Positions 1 through 11,468 of a DNA stretch of 64,000 bases are shown in pieces. The number at the start of each line of letters is the position of its first letter. Position 1 is the stretch's first letter. The notes under the pieces were generated by a model. The model worked only from the letters and a program-made list of their open reading frames with translations. It did no database searches and was not told where the DNA came from. The stretch comes from Fallopia convolvulus (taxonomy: Eukaryota; Streptophyta; Magnoliopsida; Caryophyllales; Polygonaceae): positions 5,728,893-5,792,892 of the forward strand of contig OZ024727.1 of NCBI GenBank assembly GCA_964016875.1, written 5' to 3'. The translations under genes and the position numbers were made by a program.

Positions 1-570
1 ATCAACTCCATGAACACTGCTGGAGCATTTGTTAAACCGAACGGCATCACTACAAACTCGTAGTGCTCATACCGTGTCCAAAAAGGTTGTCTTTGGAATG
101 TCTTCTTCTCGAATCCTCAACTGATAATAGCTAGATCTCAAGTCAATTTTGGAGAACACTATTGCTCCTTGCAACTGGTCTATTAAATCATTGATATTGG
201 AAAGTGGATACTTGTTCTTCATAGTGATTCAGTTGAATTCTCTGTACGTAGTCAATGCACAACCTGATTGATCTATCCTTCTTCCTTACAAAAAGTACCG
301 AAGCACCCCAAGGCAACATACTAGGACGAATAAAGCCTTTCTCTGCCGACTCTTCCAGTTGCCCTTTCAACTCTTGCATCTCTACTGGTGCCATACGATA
401 GGGAGTCCGTGACACATGTCTTGTTCTCGGCTCCAACTCAATGCTGAAATCTATTTGTGTGTGTGTGTGTTGGAAGCACTGGCAACTCCTCAAGAAATAC
501 ATCCTTGAATTCTCACACGATAGGGCTGTTCTCAAGTCTCGAACTATCCTTGGTTTCTTGGAGGACATAG
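1..570 (-). pseudogene. Reverse transcriptase fragment of the gypsy element
   Basis: Minus-strand translation of 188-568 gives typical gypsy RT N-terminal sequence: [16 protein letters not shown], then [18 protein letters not shown] and a degenerate LCIDY motif. Downstream of a frameshift near 190-240, bases 1-50 encode [12 protein letters not shown], the conserved RT block before the catalytic YxDD motif, which itself lies off the window. The expected continuation after CIDY (RQLN) is corrupted, so the reading frame is broken. The role would be cDNA synthesis from the element's own RNA. Confidence 0.85.
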
Positions 571-625
571 TACTAATATCCTACACCACCCTCATTCAAC
601 AACTTGGCAGCTTTCATAGAACTAA

Positions 626-829
626 TCACAGTTCTAGACTTCTTAGGGTCACGCCCCCAAACATATATTGAGTTCCATCATTAGCGGTTACTATCACTAT
701 GTGACTATGAATGTCCAGAATAGCTTTGTATCTAGTCATCCAATCCATGCCTAGAAGCATGTGAGGATCCTTGAGATGGAGCAATCCTTTTGTTGCGACA
801 AGAGTCAACACGGTGACCCTTTTGTCCAC
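626..829 (-). pseudogene. Retropepsin-region fragment
   Basis: The minus-strand frame contains DPHMLLGMDWMTRYKAILD, which matches the conserved C-terminal part of Ty3/gypsy aspartic proteases (the I/V-L-G-M-D-W-L motif before a cysteine or histidine region). It lies between the zinc-knuckle gag tail and the RT in the expected order. The catalytic DxG segment is not readable in the same frame, so the protease is broken. Confidence 0.7.
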
Positions 830-1903
830 AAATATAGCAAGTCAGCAATGGTCAGGTACAAACATACTTCAGATGCTCATGGCTTCCAAAGTTGAAGCAC
901 TGCTTTTTGTCCCGTTGCAAGCCCAGACTGTTGAGATTGGCCTTGTTGGTTCTGCCACGTTCCCGAGTTGTTGCCTCCCTGAGGCATGGAACTCGGCCTC
1001 CCATCACCTTTGAATCCTATTGCAGTATTCAGCCTCTTGCCACTACCTTGAGTGACATCTGATCGCTTGTAAGTTGGGTGTGGCATCTCGTAAGCCATTA
1101 CCTTTGTCTGGTACTCTCTCAAAGTGGAGCATTCGAACTCGTCTACATATTGTCTAATCTCTGATCTCATCCTCTTAGCAAAACATGAATTTTTTGCTTA
1201 TCTGTGGTCACAATGTCAGCCACATAAGTCAAATTTCCCTAAAACTTCTGGGTAACTTCTGCCACTGAAATGTTCTTGGGCTTTGCATTTGCAATTTCTT
1301 GAGCTCGAACATCCCTTACCACAGCAGAGCATAACTCATCTCTCAACATGTTAGAAAATTCTTCAAAGTTCACTTCGTGATCACAAATATGTAGAGACCA
1401 CCAATCAAAAGCATTATCTCTAAGCAAGCTTTAAGCTAGCGACACCTTTCGATCCTTTGGTGCCAGGATCGTGTTGAGAGCTGAAGTGACTTGCCTCAAC
1501 CGCAACTTCACGTCCTTTCCATGAGCTCTAGTGAAAACGAAAGCTTTGTAACTGAACTCACGAAGTCACTTGTCATGTCTGCGGTCTTGACGACCCCTTT
1601 TAACTCGACCTAACTCTTTAGAAACTTCTTGAACGGGTTGGGGCGGTCTCTGAATATCGACATTGGCTCGGGATCTAGGCCCTTAGGGTCTTGGCCTCTA
1701 AATATAGCATCAATATGCGCTACATTGGATTGATCATCTTCTTGACCCTGATTAGCATTTCTGACTTGTCCCCGACTCTTTGCAGTTCCCTCAGCCATGG
1801 GATTAATATGAAACTCGACAATAACACCTCTTCCTCTACCTTTATGACTTCCTCTACCTCTAACTCTTACCATTACTAAGTGATACTTAACATAATAAAT
1901 CAT
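800..1903 (-). pseudogene. Gag with decayed zinc knuckles
   Basis: Several minus-strand frames (1903-1610, 1427-1239, 1170-877) together look like a Ty3/gypsy Gag. 1239-1427 has the capsid-like phrase AFDWWSLHICDHEVNFEEF followed by a helix typical of retrotransposon Gag. 877-1170 ends in a Gly/Gln-rich stretch leading to two zinc-knuckle remnants. In the first (about 850-903) CFNFGSHEHL has a Phe where the second Cys should be. In the second (about 800-835) CYICGQKGH lacks the last Cys. Frames change several times, so no intact Gag is made. Confidence 0.75.
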
Positions 1904-2101
1904 ATAGATTTTACAAGTAATAACTGTAATTAAACAAACAAAATGCTTATAGAGATTCTTCCCAGATGATGTAGCGGTCTCGACGTGTTTCCCTACCTAA
2001 AATGCAGAATGTCTAAGAAAAAGGGTTTTAAATTTTTCATAACTATAAATTGGACCCCACGAGCTCTTTTGTTAGGACCTAGTGCCCTTGTTGCCAACCT
2101 G

Positions 2102-2113
2102 GCTCTGATACCA
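2102..2113 (-). other. Primer-binding site (initiator-Met tRNA type)
   Basis: Reads TGGTATCAGAGC on the minus strand, three bases inside the LTR end. It is the standard plant retrotransposon PBS for initiator-Met tRNA, and it fixes both the orientation and the inner LTR boundary. Confidence 0.85.
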
Positions 2114-2116
2114 ATC

Positions 2117-3339
2117 TGTAACACCCCTTTTTGGCAATTACCTAGGGGTCACAAGGTTGTAGGCCTCACAATGGGTCTACCAGAACAAACTGACAGCAAT
2201 AGACTGTATTGGACCTTGCAACAAAAGCACTGCGAGTAAATTCAAATAAACCATCCAATCTAGAAGTTCAAAATTTCATGTCATAAAATCATGCAAGCAT
2301 GAGCCCAAAATCTGTAATACATGACAACAAGACATCAAAGCTAGTCTAAGGTCCAAACCCTCAACATATACTCCCAAAAAGACTCATAGTCCAAGCATCA
2401 CTCACAATCTAAGAAAAACCAAAAGACTAAAGTCAATCTTCTAAGACTCAACACGTCAAGACCGAGCTCCACCATCCGGTATGCAACCTCCTGGCACATT
2501 TTCCATGTCGGAATTCTTACCTAAAAACGCTACAAGTTGATCACATTAGCCTACGGTCCCGGTATGGGCCAAACAAATAAATCAAACATGTAACAAAACA
2601 TTTTTAGTAAACTAAACTTGCATATATCCATATACTTAAATATACACACACAATTATAGTCACAATAGAAGTATGAAAGTAGCCAAACAAATATAGTCAA
2701 ATGTGAAATCATCCAAGGAAACGTCAATAAGGATATTAGCAACAAGTAAAAATATATTACCAAAGCACACATAATCACAACATACATCCTCTTAGGTCAT
2801 CACTCAAGCATTTTAGACATTTCAAACAAAATCCATCAAATATAATAGCAATTCAACGTTATCTTCCATATATGGCACCCTCCGGCCTCTCATCGATGGC
2901 GCACGGTCAGGGCGCGTCCTATACACGTGCCCATTTTCCCCCATTCACCCTTCTTTCCCCGGCTAAACCTCTACTAGAGCGTTTGCCAAAATAATTTATT
3001 TATCTTTAGAAGGGGGTCCCTTCCAGCCGCATGACCATGCCCGGGGGCCACTGCATCTCCAACTTATCCCGTGCTCCATGATCATACAGGTGGAACCCAG
3101 TGCACGCATAACAAAAACATTTAAAAGCGATTTCCATAATTTCAAATATATATATATAAGCACGTGATATGGAATCATTCCAAAATAAGGGCTACACATT
3201 CAATTTACTCGTTTAACGCATAACGAGTCATAAGCTAAGTAAGTCGGCAAGCGACTTACTTAAATTGAGCACTTTTGCTCTTGTTTCTTCCTAGGTCAGA
3301 TTAAGTTCTTGTAAGATATTTATGCCATGAGATGTTACA
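2117..3339 (-). repeat. 5' LTR of the gypsy element at 1-3339
   Basis: 1,223-bp LTR with ends TGTAACACC...ATGTTACA in plus orientation. The inner end is set by the adjacent PBS. The outer end is inferred from the matching TGTAAC/GTTACA termini, since no second copy is in view. A GC-richer block at about 2870-3080 has the CCCCGGCTAAACCTC motif shared with two other LTR families here. Confidence 0.8.
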
Positions 3340-5742
3340 GAGATTTATCTAATTTATGTGGTGGTTGTATAGTATGTTTTGTTCAAATGATCTATTATGT
3401 TGTGGCATCCCTAAAATCCTTCCCTAATTGAAAGACTAAACTTGGACTACAAAGTTCCAATGTTGTTGTGTTGTACTACTCTCTTAAATAATACAGTAAA
3501 TCTTATCTTAGCATTTTTTCCTAATCATTTCTTGCTATGTTGTTTGCTAATTTTGAAGTTGTGTTATTAATAAAGGTGAATTGTTTTAAAATGTATTTTT
3601 CTAATAAGTTTATATATTTCATATGAGTGTTTACGTATAACACTAATAGGTTCATGTATTTGTCCACATGTACGTTTATATATTATGTCAAAAAAGATAT
3701 TACCATATACCTTACATGTCTGTTTTATAAATGTCCATATATAGTTCTAACATGCATACTTATTACTTGTGTAGAAATGAAAAATCAAGTAGAGGAGGAG
3801 CAAATGAAGAATCAACTAAAGATATAAGCTATCACCCCAAAACAATGATGAAAATGGCTTCCATCACAAAGGAAGGCAAACACAGTGAAACTTAGAAAAG
3901 GAAATTAAAAAGGAAGATGCAAATAGCTATAGATGTTGGGGTTGCGAGACCAAGTGCATAGAGGTGGAGGAAGACATGGAATGACATTTTGTAAACTAGA
4001 AAAAGTAGGAAGACATGGAATGATATTTTATAACTAGAAGTTTTGAAATTTATGTTGGTGGCAGTAGAAAACTAGAAAGACATGGAATGACATTTTATAA
4101 GCAAGTAAAAAATTATTTTGTGGATGAAGTTAGACACCCATTTTTGTCAAGTTCATGTTTATTATATCCGTGTTCATGTTATTATGTCATGGTTCACATA
4201 TTTATTATGTGGATTTATGTTTATTCTATAATTGTTCATGCACATTAATAAAATAAGTTTGGCCTTATGATTTATATTTCTGTTGGTTAACTATGCTAGC
4301 AATGACTATAACTAAACATGATAAATGAAGGTTAAAAATAAACGAATTTGAAAAAAAAAATTGTGTGTGTTCATATATAGTAATTGTAGGTTCACATATT
4401 TAGTATTTGTGTTCACATATTCAGTATCTATGTTCACATATTTAGTATTGTGTTAACATATAACACGAGATAAAAAATTAAACAACTAACCATAAAGAAA
4501 GAGGCCAAAAGCATAATTACTTTTATTATAAAATTGAAATGAAGTGGATAAAAACTCTCAACTAGTCTTTGATCGGACTTAAGAAACTGGTAATAGTTAT
4601 TAAAAGAAGCTGGAAAATCGGACTTGCAGTATACAAGGTACCAAAAAACAAATTACAAAATATAGATCAACTGATACATCCCTAGTATTTGATCGATCGA
4701 TCTTCTTGTTCCATGGCTTCTTCATCTATATTCCTAATCTCAATGTCTTGAAGCAAACCATTGTCTCTAACTAAAGCCGACGGGTTACAAAACCTCCTTA
4801 CTTGATCAACATAAGTAGTAGGAATGCTAGTAATACTACTAGAAGTCATGACGATTTAGCCTCCAAAGAGGGCAAATAAGCATTAAAATTATAGTTGGAA
4901 TCACACATTTGAAGTGGAAGCTCAAAGTTTTCGGGGATTGTCGTAAAGTGGATGTTATTGGCGAGCCACCATAGACAATGAAGGGGCTTTTATCCACACT
5001 TGAAGCATGTGACATTTCACCCACTCAAATCAATAGACATTGTTGGACAACCTACAATACATGCCAAATGAAGAAAAAATAGACAAAATAACACACATTT
5101 TGATGTAAGGTTTACACCAAAACATATGAGTTCACGTAAAAATGGTAGTGCGTTCACATAAAATCCATCTCAGTTAAAAAACAACTTTCATCTCTTAGGA
5201 CTTTCATCGAACATGTTATGTGCATCTCAAACTACAAGATAAAACAAATCGGAAAAAAACAAAGTATTGGACAATGGATTATGGAAAAACAAAATGAAAT
5301 ACTTGAAATTTTCTACCAATTCGAACTCATATTGTCAAATTTGATTTTAAACTTTAAATCAACCCAAAGTTAAAAAATTTCGAAAAGAGCAAAACACATA
5401 CCTTATATTTGAACCCATTAAGAAGGAAAAACAAAGAAGAATTGATCGAATAGAGAAACCAAAGATAAGAAATGGCAAATACAAAGAAGAACCAGTTGAA
5501 TTTGTAACCTGGAGAAGAGAAGCAAAAAATTGTACATTGTTGTGTTGTGGGAAGTTGGAGAAGATGATGAAATTGGCCAAATGACGAATTTGCCCTTGAC
5601 TCTTAAAATTAAAAAAAAAACACGCGCAAGTCACAGCCGTATAATATGCACAATCTAACAGACGCAACTAATTTTTAGTTTTCACGTTAATAGGCGTTTC
5701 TATCTGATTCAATTCCTATATATATTCCCAAAATAAAAAAAT
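3340..5742. other. Unassigned AT-rich intergenic stretch
   Basis: I found no convincing gene. 4361-4450 repeats the phrase gttcacatatttagtat several times with small changes. The minus strand of about 4690-5030 has a short protein-like stretch (NPSALVRDNGLLQDIEIRN) broken by stops, possibly a relic of a transposon gene. Short open frames at 3627, 5359 and elsewhere look like chance frames in AT-rich DNA. Confidence 0.5.
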
Positions 5743-5820
5743 CATATGTGGCGAAATCCTAGGTGGCTTAATGTGGGAACGACGCGTATGAAAATCCTAG
5801 GTGGTGCAACGGGGTGATCT
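5743..5820 (-). mobile_element. Helitron 5'-end fragment
   Basis: The minus strand carries the same double CCACCTAGGATTT motif, spaced about 40 bp, found just inside the 5' ends of the Helitrons at 30156 and 63865. The terminal TC and the following AT run are missing and LINE sequence abuts it at about 5826, so this end is truncated. I could not find a matching 3' hairpin and CTAG end at lower coordinates. Confidence 0.6.
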
Positions 5821-5831
5821 TATTCCTTCTT

Positions 5832-6725
5832 TGTAGCAATCCTGCTTGTACTATTTGTGGGGCTGTCTCGAAGACAACGCTACATGTTTTAAGGGATTGT
5901 TCACGACAAGGTCTGTCAAGGTCTGATGATCAATAGAGAATTGGATGACTTCTTGAATGAAGATCTTAGAGCTTGGTTGAGCATGAATTTGGCTCGACAA
6001 GGATGCTGGCCATCAACCTTTGCCTACGGTCGCTGGTTGATATGGAAGTGGAGGAACTACCACGCTTCAATAATCCGGAAGAGATCCCGTTTGCTAAACA
6101 CAAGTTCATCCTTGAGCGAGCGAGAGAATATAGATCCTTGCTGCATCAGAGGAATATAGTTGGGATTGAAAAGAGCATGTCACTGTCACACTAGACCAAA
6201 CCAACTGAGGGGTGTAAAAAGCTGAAGTCAGATGGCGCTTTCAAGGATGGAGAGGACTGGATTTATGTAGGAGGCTTGATTATGGATGATAAGGGGGAAT
6301 TCATCCGCACTTATGTCGCCAAAGCGACTAGGACTTCAGCGTTGCAGGGGGAGCTGCTGGGTTTGGTATAAGGGCTCACTTTGGCTAAAGTGCTCAAAAT
6401 AGGATCTCTGGAGGTTGAGGTAGATGCCTTAGAAGTGATTAATTATATGGCTAGTGATGCTCCGAACAACGCTCTCCACCAGCGATTAATCACAAAATAC
6501 AGGAACTTGCTCTGCTCTTCTAATTGGCAAGTGAGGATAAAGCATATTGCTCGTAGCGGGAACCAAGCAGCTGACTGGATGGCCGCATTTGGAAAAACTT
6601 GTATGGGTGATTTTATCTTATTCAATAACCCTCCTGATGGACTTGTTACCATTATGGAGATAAATAGTTTTATGAGTGAGCATATATGTAAGCTCTTTTA
6701 TTATGAACTAGTTAAAGTCTCGTGA
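5832..6725 (+). pseudogene. LINE 3' relic: zf-RVT and RNase H domains
   Basis: At 5832 the plus strand encodes a zf-RVT zinc motif, with CTIC followed by HVLRDC. After a frameshift it continues with the connector WPSTFAYGRWLIWKWRN (5926 frame). From about 6210 it encodes an RNase H-like (RVT_3) domain. All four acidic positions expected in this fold can be seen: D in KSDGAF, E in LQGELLGL, D in VEVDALEV and D in NQAADWMA. A TAA stop at about 6369 splits the RNase H domain, and the last frame runs 6381-6725. This is the usual 3' end of a plant L1-type LINE ORF2. The RT part is absent, so it is a 5'-truncated dead copy. Confidence 0.82.
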
Positions 6726-8126
6726 TATTCACGGGATAATTTTATTAAAAAACTATACAATTCTAAGATATTAATTTAAAATACTAAATATATTTATATA
6801 ATATCATAACAAATTATGCAATAGACAAATTTTTTTTTTAGATTGTACTCCATATTTTAATTGAATATATTTTTAAATATTTTTCCATTATTTGTGGAGA
6901 TCTTGTCCAAATTTAGATTGAAATTATTAAAATATTAATTTTTATTTTTATTGAATATTTTAAATAATATTTTCTTATTTTTTTAGACACTAATATGTAT
7001 AAAATACTTGGTTTTTTTATAAAGATAATAATAATTAGGATAGGTTATCTACAAAGCATAATATAATGTATTAAAATATTTTTTTAAAGTTAATTTATTA
7101 AAATTATATATTGGGGTTCTTATCTTTTACTCCATAATAATAAGAATGTTTGTAAATATGAAAAATACAATATAAAGATTAATATAGAAGAGAAAATTGT
7201 CCTTGATTTAAGAGATAAAATATAGAGAAAATTATATATGCATTATTTTGCAAAATTCAATCCATCTATAAAGTTGTTTTCCATACTAAATTTACATAAC
7301 GAAGAAATAAAATATAAAGGAAATTAATTTATATGAAAATTTACAAAATTCAATATATTAATCAACCTATCATCCATATTAAATTACAAAAAACATAGAG
7401 ATTAAAAAATTTAAATCTAAAGTGGGGCTAGATAAAAAAAATAATTCTATATTTACATAAATAAAATAAAAAGGAAATTAAGAAAAATGTAATGTAAATT
7501 TTTATAAAAATTCAATTTAAGCAAGTATTCATCAAGATTTGTAAATTTTTCTATTTTTTATCAAAATTTAATTTAAAAAAATATTTAATATAATTGCATA
7601 AAAAATAAAGAAAATCTAATTTTATTAATTTAAATTAAAATTCGAATTTTTATTTTGATTTGACATTTACATATAATCTTAGTCATCAACATAAAATTAT
7701 ATCTTTTTCTCAAAATAAAAATATATCAACATAACAAAATTCATTATTTAAAATTATATCATTATATAGATATAAATTTTATACTTGGATCTCAAGCCTT
7801 GTTAAAGGATAAAAAAAATATATTAAAACCCTAAATCTTGTTAAGAGATAAAAATATTAAATTAATATGGAAAATATCATCTCATAGGAATTTATGTATA
7901 TAAAAATTATATAAATATGTTATTTATTGTAGTCAACTAATACATAATCCATAGATAGAAAATTATATATATAAAAAATAAATAAACATGTTATCTATTT
8001 AGTATATATAGCAAGAATACTATAAGTTGTTACAAAATTTATTAAAATATAATTTGACATTAATTTATTTAAAAATGCCACGTGGCGCAAATTTTACAAC
8101 AGACTTGGGTTCTGCTTTATAATGTA
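6726..8126. other. Very AT-rich stretch without recognisable genes
   Basis: Long runs of A/T with no open frame of note. I see no terminal repeats or other defining structure. It ends at the host base next to the Helitron 3' terminus. Confidence 0.5.
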
Positions 8127-9080
8127 CTAGTTGTCCCGTCGTGCCCTGCACGACTATGACTCGATATTTTTTAGACATACTATTAAAAAGATAAAAAAAA
8201 AAATATAATATAAATTTTAATGTAAGTAATTTATTGCCCGTAATATGTATAAATTTTTTTTTTTAAATCAAATAAAATAAATATAGTTTATTAAGTTTAA
8301 AATTGAGAATAAACATAGATTATTAACACAGAATAATCTACATTGCTCATTTCCTTGACAATATTTGATAAGAGTTTGGTTCAAATGAAACAAACTCTTA
8401 TCCTGAAAAATGAAACAAATGCATTTTTTCTAGTTCGTAGTGCACTTTTGCTACTTCAGAGTGCACTTTTTCGCATTTGCACTTTTCGTACTTTGTAGTA
8501 CACTTTTCATATTTTTTGTAGTACACTTTTCAGATTGCACTTTTTGTATTTTGTAATGCTCTTTTCGTAGTTTTTAGTGCACTTTCAATTTTCAGGATAA
8601 GAGTTTGTTTCATTTGAACCAAACTCTATATGATAAATAGGTTTAGTTTAAAAGAAGGAGATAAAATATGAAGAAAATAAAGCAAAAAAGATATATTTTG
8701 AAAATATGAATTTTTTAGTTAAGATATTATCTCTTACCAAAAATTAATATATTATCTAAATTTGGGAAATAAAAATAAATTTTAATTAAGTGGAAAAATG
8801 TTGTCATGTGGAATATGAAATGGAAAGAATAATTATTATATATAGTAGATATGTTAGAAACTTCCAAAATTACAATTTGGATTCTTTCTAAAATATTGAA
8901 TCATATTATAAAATTTGTTTCCAAAACTATTAATTTATTTGAATAATTTATATGAATTAATGAGGAAATGACACGTGTCAAAATCTGATGTGGCGTATTT
9001 TAGCAATGACATGTGGCAAAAGATGATGTGGCGCAATGTGGTGGCTCCAAACCTTATTGCTTTTATATATATATAGTAGA
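8127..9080 (-). mobile_element. Non-autonomous Helitron, complete
   Basis: On the minus strand the element begins TCTACTATATATATA right after a host A. It ends with the hairpin GTCGTGC-AGG-GCACGAC, ten bases, CTAG and then a host T. This is the A^T insertion rule and terminal structure of Helitrons. At 954 bp it has no Rep/helicase gene, so it depends on enzymes made elsewhere. The 5' subterminal region contains GCCACAT-type repeats like those of the Helitron at 10443. A 257-bp inverted-repeat element (8371-8627) lies inside it. Confidence 0.88.
8371..8627. mobile_element. MITE-like inverted-repeat element nested in the Helitron
   Basis: Two 39-bp terminal inverted repeats (8371-8409 and 8589-8627) match almost base for base. 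Each begins AGAGTTTGGTTCAAATGA, and each contains an internal near-palindrome of about 28 bp, so each end could fold on its own. Between them is a head-to-tail series of imperfect TGCACTTTT / TAGTGCACTTTT units. The flanks atatttgata and atatgataaa are similar but not identical, so a target duplication is only suggested. There is no coding capacity. Confidence 0.75.
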
Positions 9081-10442
9081 TTAGGGTAGATAAATGGGTT
9101 AAATTCTCCTTTCTACCAAAAAAAAAGTCTTTAATAATTAATTTTAATAGATTATTATGTAGATCCTTGGAGCACAAGATAACTTAAAGTCCAAGTAATT
9201 ACTATAACACTTATATAAATAGACATTCAATTAATTAAACAAAAAGATTAATTATAATATATATAGTCATGTCATTAAATTAGATCATCAAAGCAAAACA
9301 ATCTTAAAGCATACCCGAGAAAGAAGGGGGAAATGAAGAAAGAAGGGATGTTCGCCTTGTGCTTTCTCCCTTTTTCCCTTTCTCCCTTTCCCCCTTTTCC
9401 TTCTCGTGCATGCTTCAATAAGGTTGACAATATAATTCATACATATTTGAGTCTATAATATATCAAGTTTTTACAAAATCTTCGTTGTTTCCTCTATAGG
9501 TCTTTGACGACTTGTACGTATGAAATGAATTGAATGGATTGAATTACTTAGATATATTTACGTATCAAGTATACATGTATGCTGTTTTTTTAAAGAGACA
9601 ACATGCATATGATTCGATCGAAACTTTCTTTTTGTTTCTTTGATTTTTATGGATAGATCTTCACTTTACGATTTCGCTTTAAAAGTATTGTCTCTCGCTT
9701 GCCTTTTGGATTTGTAAGCTTTATGTATACATGATTACATGTAGATTAATTTATTAAGAATGCATATGAAAATAATTATTTTATTACGACAAAATTATAA
9801 TTATATTACTATAATAAATATGGTATATATATTCCAAACCATTTAAAATTACAAAATTGGTTACATTTTTTTCGTAATTACTTTAGCATCTCCCCGCGAC
9901 CGAAAGGGGTGTATAACTTGGACACTTCGAGCAATCTAAACCCCATAGAATTATATTTATTGATTTCATTAAAGAAAATGTAAAAAGGGCAAAAAATTAC
10001 TATTATACTATATGGGTTAAAATTCAAATGCAAAGAGACCAAATTCAATTTTGAATCCCAAGTCCGATCATAAAAGTTTGAAAGCGAAAAGAAAAATAAA
10101 AAGTGATCAAAGAGATGATACGGGTAAAAAAAAAGAGAAAGGGAAAATATAGTTGAGGAATAAAAAGTTGTGCCATATTTTTTTTCTTGACGTACCCTCG
10201 TCTGTCAGGATGCTCTAGAAAGATTAGTAGATTATTTGTGTTCATCCTAATTCCTTTCCTAATCAAAAAAAAAAAAAAAAAAAATTCTTCCCAGAGAGCT
10301 GTGTAATATTTGGATTAAAATTTTTGGTTTATGCACGTGCTTATTTTTAAAAAAAAAGTTCGATAGAAGTGCAATTTCTAAAGTGTGGACCAAAGTTTAA
10401 GTTTAGAAAATATATACTTTCTTTAAATATTTTTTTTATCAA
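9081..10442. other. AT-rich intergenic stretch with one long hairpin
   Basis: No gene recognised. A purine/pyrimidine-rich imperfect inverted repeat spans about 9311-9418, and a 20-base A run lies at 10265-10285. The remainder is featureless AT-rich DNA between two Helitrons. Confidence 0.5.
9311..9418. repeat. Imperfect inverted repeat (hairpin)
   Basis: The left arm (AGCATACCCGAGAAAGAAGG...) pairs with the reverse complement of the right arm (GAAGCATGCACGAGAAGGAA...) over about 45 bases with several mismatches. The arms are purine-rich and pyrimidine-rich respectively. It could be a decayed MITE or a hairpin-RNA source; the sequence alone does not decide. Confidence 0.5.
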
Positions 10443-10749
10443 TCTACTATATATATAAAAACAATAAGGTTTGGAGCCTTCTCATTACGCCGCCTAGGAT
10501 TTCGCCACATATCGTTCCTATATTTAAGCCACTTCAGATTTTTACACGTGTCATTTTCTTATAATTTAGACGTCTTAATAAATATTCCATGTCATAGTCC
10601 ACATGTCAAAAATTTTCCATGTCACTCATATATTATGTACACATCATATTACCACATAATCTACAAATCTCAATCAATTTTTTTTATATTGGATTACAAT
10701 AATGTTTTTTTTGGAAATATAGTTACATACTTCGAGAAATTTACATATA

Positions 10750-11240
10750 AAAATATTTTTTACCATATCTTTATGATCCTAACAACTCTCCAATATAATC
10801 TACCAAAAAAACTCATATAAATATATACCGAGATCTTATCCTATAATATTTTTAAACTACAAAATCAATAATAGATTGTTAATGATCCATATATATGATA
10901 TGATCATATATGTAAGTACAGAATGAATATATTGAACAAAAAAATTAATAGTTAACCTATTTTCTAGCAAAATAAAAACTGATTCGTAAAAATTAATTTC
11001 CATGAAATTGACATAAAAATATTATTTTATGTATTTTATAGGATAAGATTTTAACATATCTTCACGATCCTAACAACTCTCCAATATAATCTAAAAAAAC
11101 TCACATAAATATAGACTGCGATCTTATTCTATAATATTTTTAAATTACAAAATTAATAGTAAATTGTTATTGATCCATATGATCATATGTATATAACGAA
11201 TAAATTGAAGAGAAAATTTAACAATTAACATGTTTTCTAA
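10750..11240. repeat. Tandem duplication, about 290-bp period, inside the Helitron
   Basis: A segment containing gatcctaacaactctccaat (10775) recurs at 11066, with matching sequence on both sides for roughly 200 bp. Substitutions and small gaps show the copies are not recent. Confidence 0.75.
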
Positions 11241-11468
11241 AAAAAAGAATTAGAATAGATATGTCTAGAGATAATCTTAACATATTTTCGACAACCTTAT
11301 CATTGTTTTGACTTTTCTAATATGAGTTACAGTATTAAAAAAATGAATCATAATAAATATATAGAAAAAATGAGTTACGGTTTTACAATCTAGGTACAAA
11401 TCAAGTCAATTTTTTTTGTTAATCTATATTTTTTCGCATTATGATATTTAGATAGGATCAGGTCTTTT

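Larger units (their letters stand above)
1..3339 (-). mobile_element. Ty3/gypsy LTR retrotransposon, 5' part, cut by window edge
   Basis: In minus-strand order the element has a 5' LTR (3339 to 2117), a primer-binding site complementary to initiator-Met tRNA, a gag region with decayed zinc knuckles, a protease region and the start of a reverse transcriptase that runs off position 1. The LTR has the usual TG...CA ends. All coding parts carry frameshifts or stops, so this copy is dead. The 3' half and 3' LTR lie outside the window, so no target-site duplication can be checked; the 5 bases beyond the LTR are gagat. A short LTR block around 2957-2998 is shared with the LTRs at 12178 and 62850, which suggests a related chromovirus lineage. 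Confidence 0.88.

Noticed and set aside
10265..10285. Poly-A tail of a retrocopy
   Set aside because: A 20-base A run exists, but no gene-like sequence precedes it on the plus strand and no flanking duplication was found.
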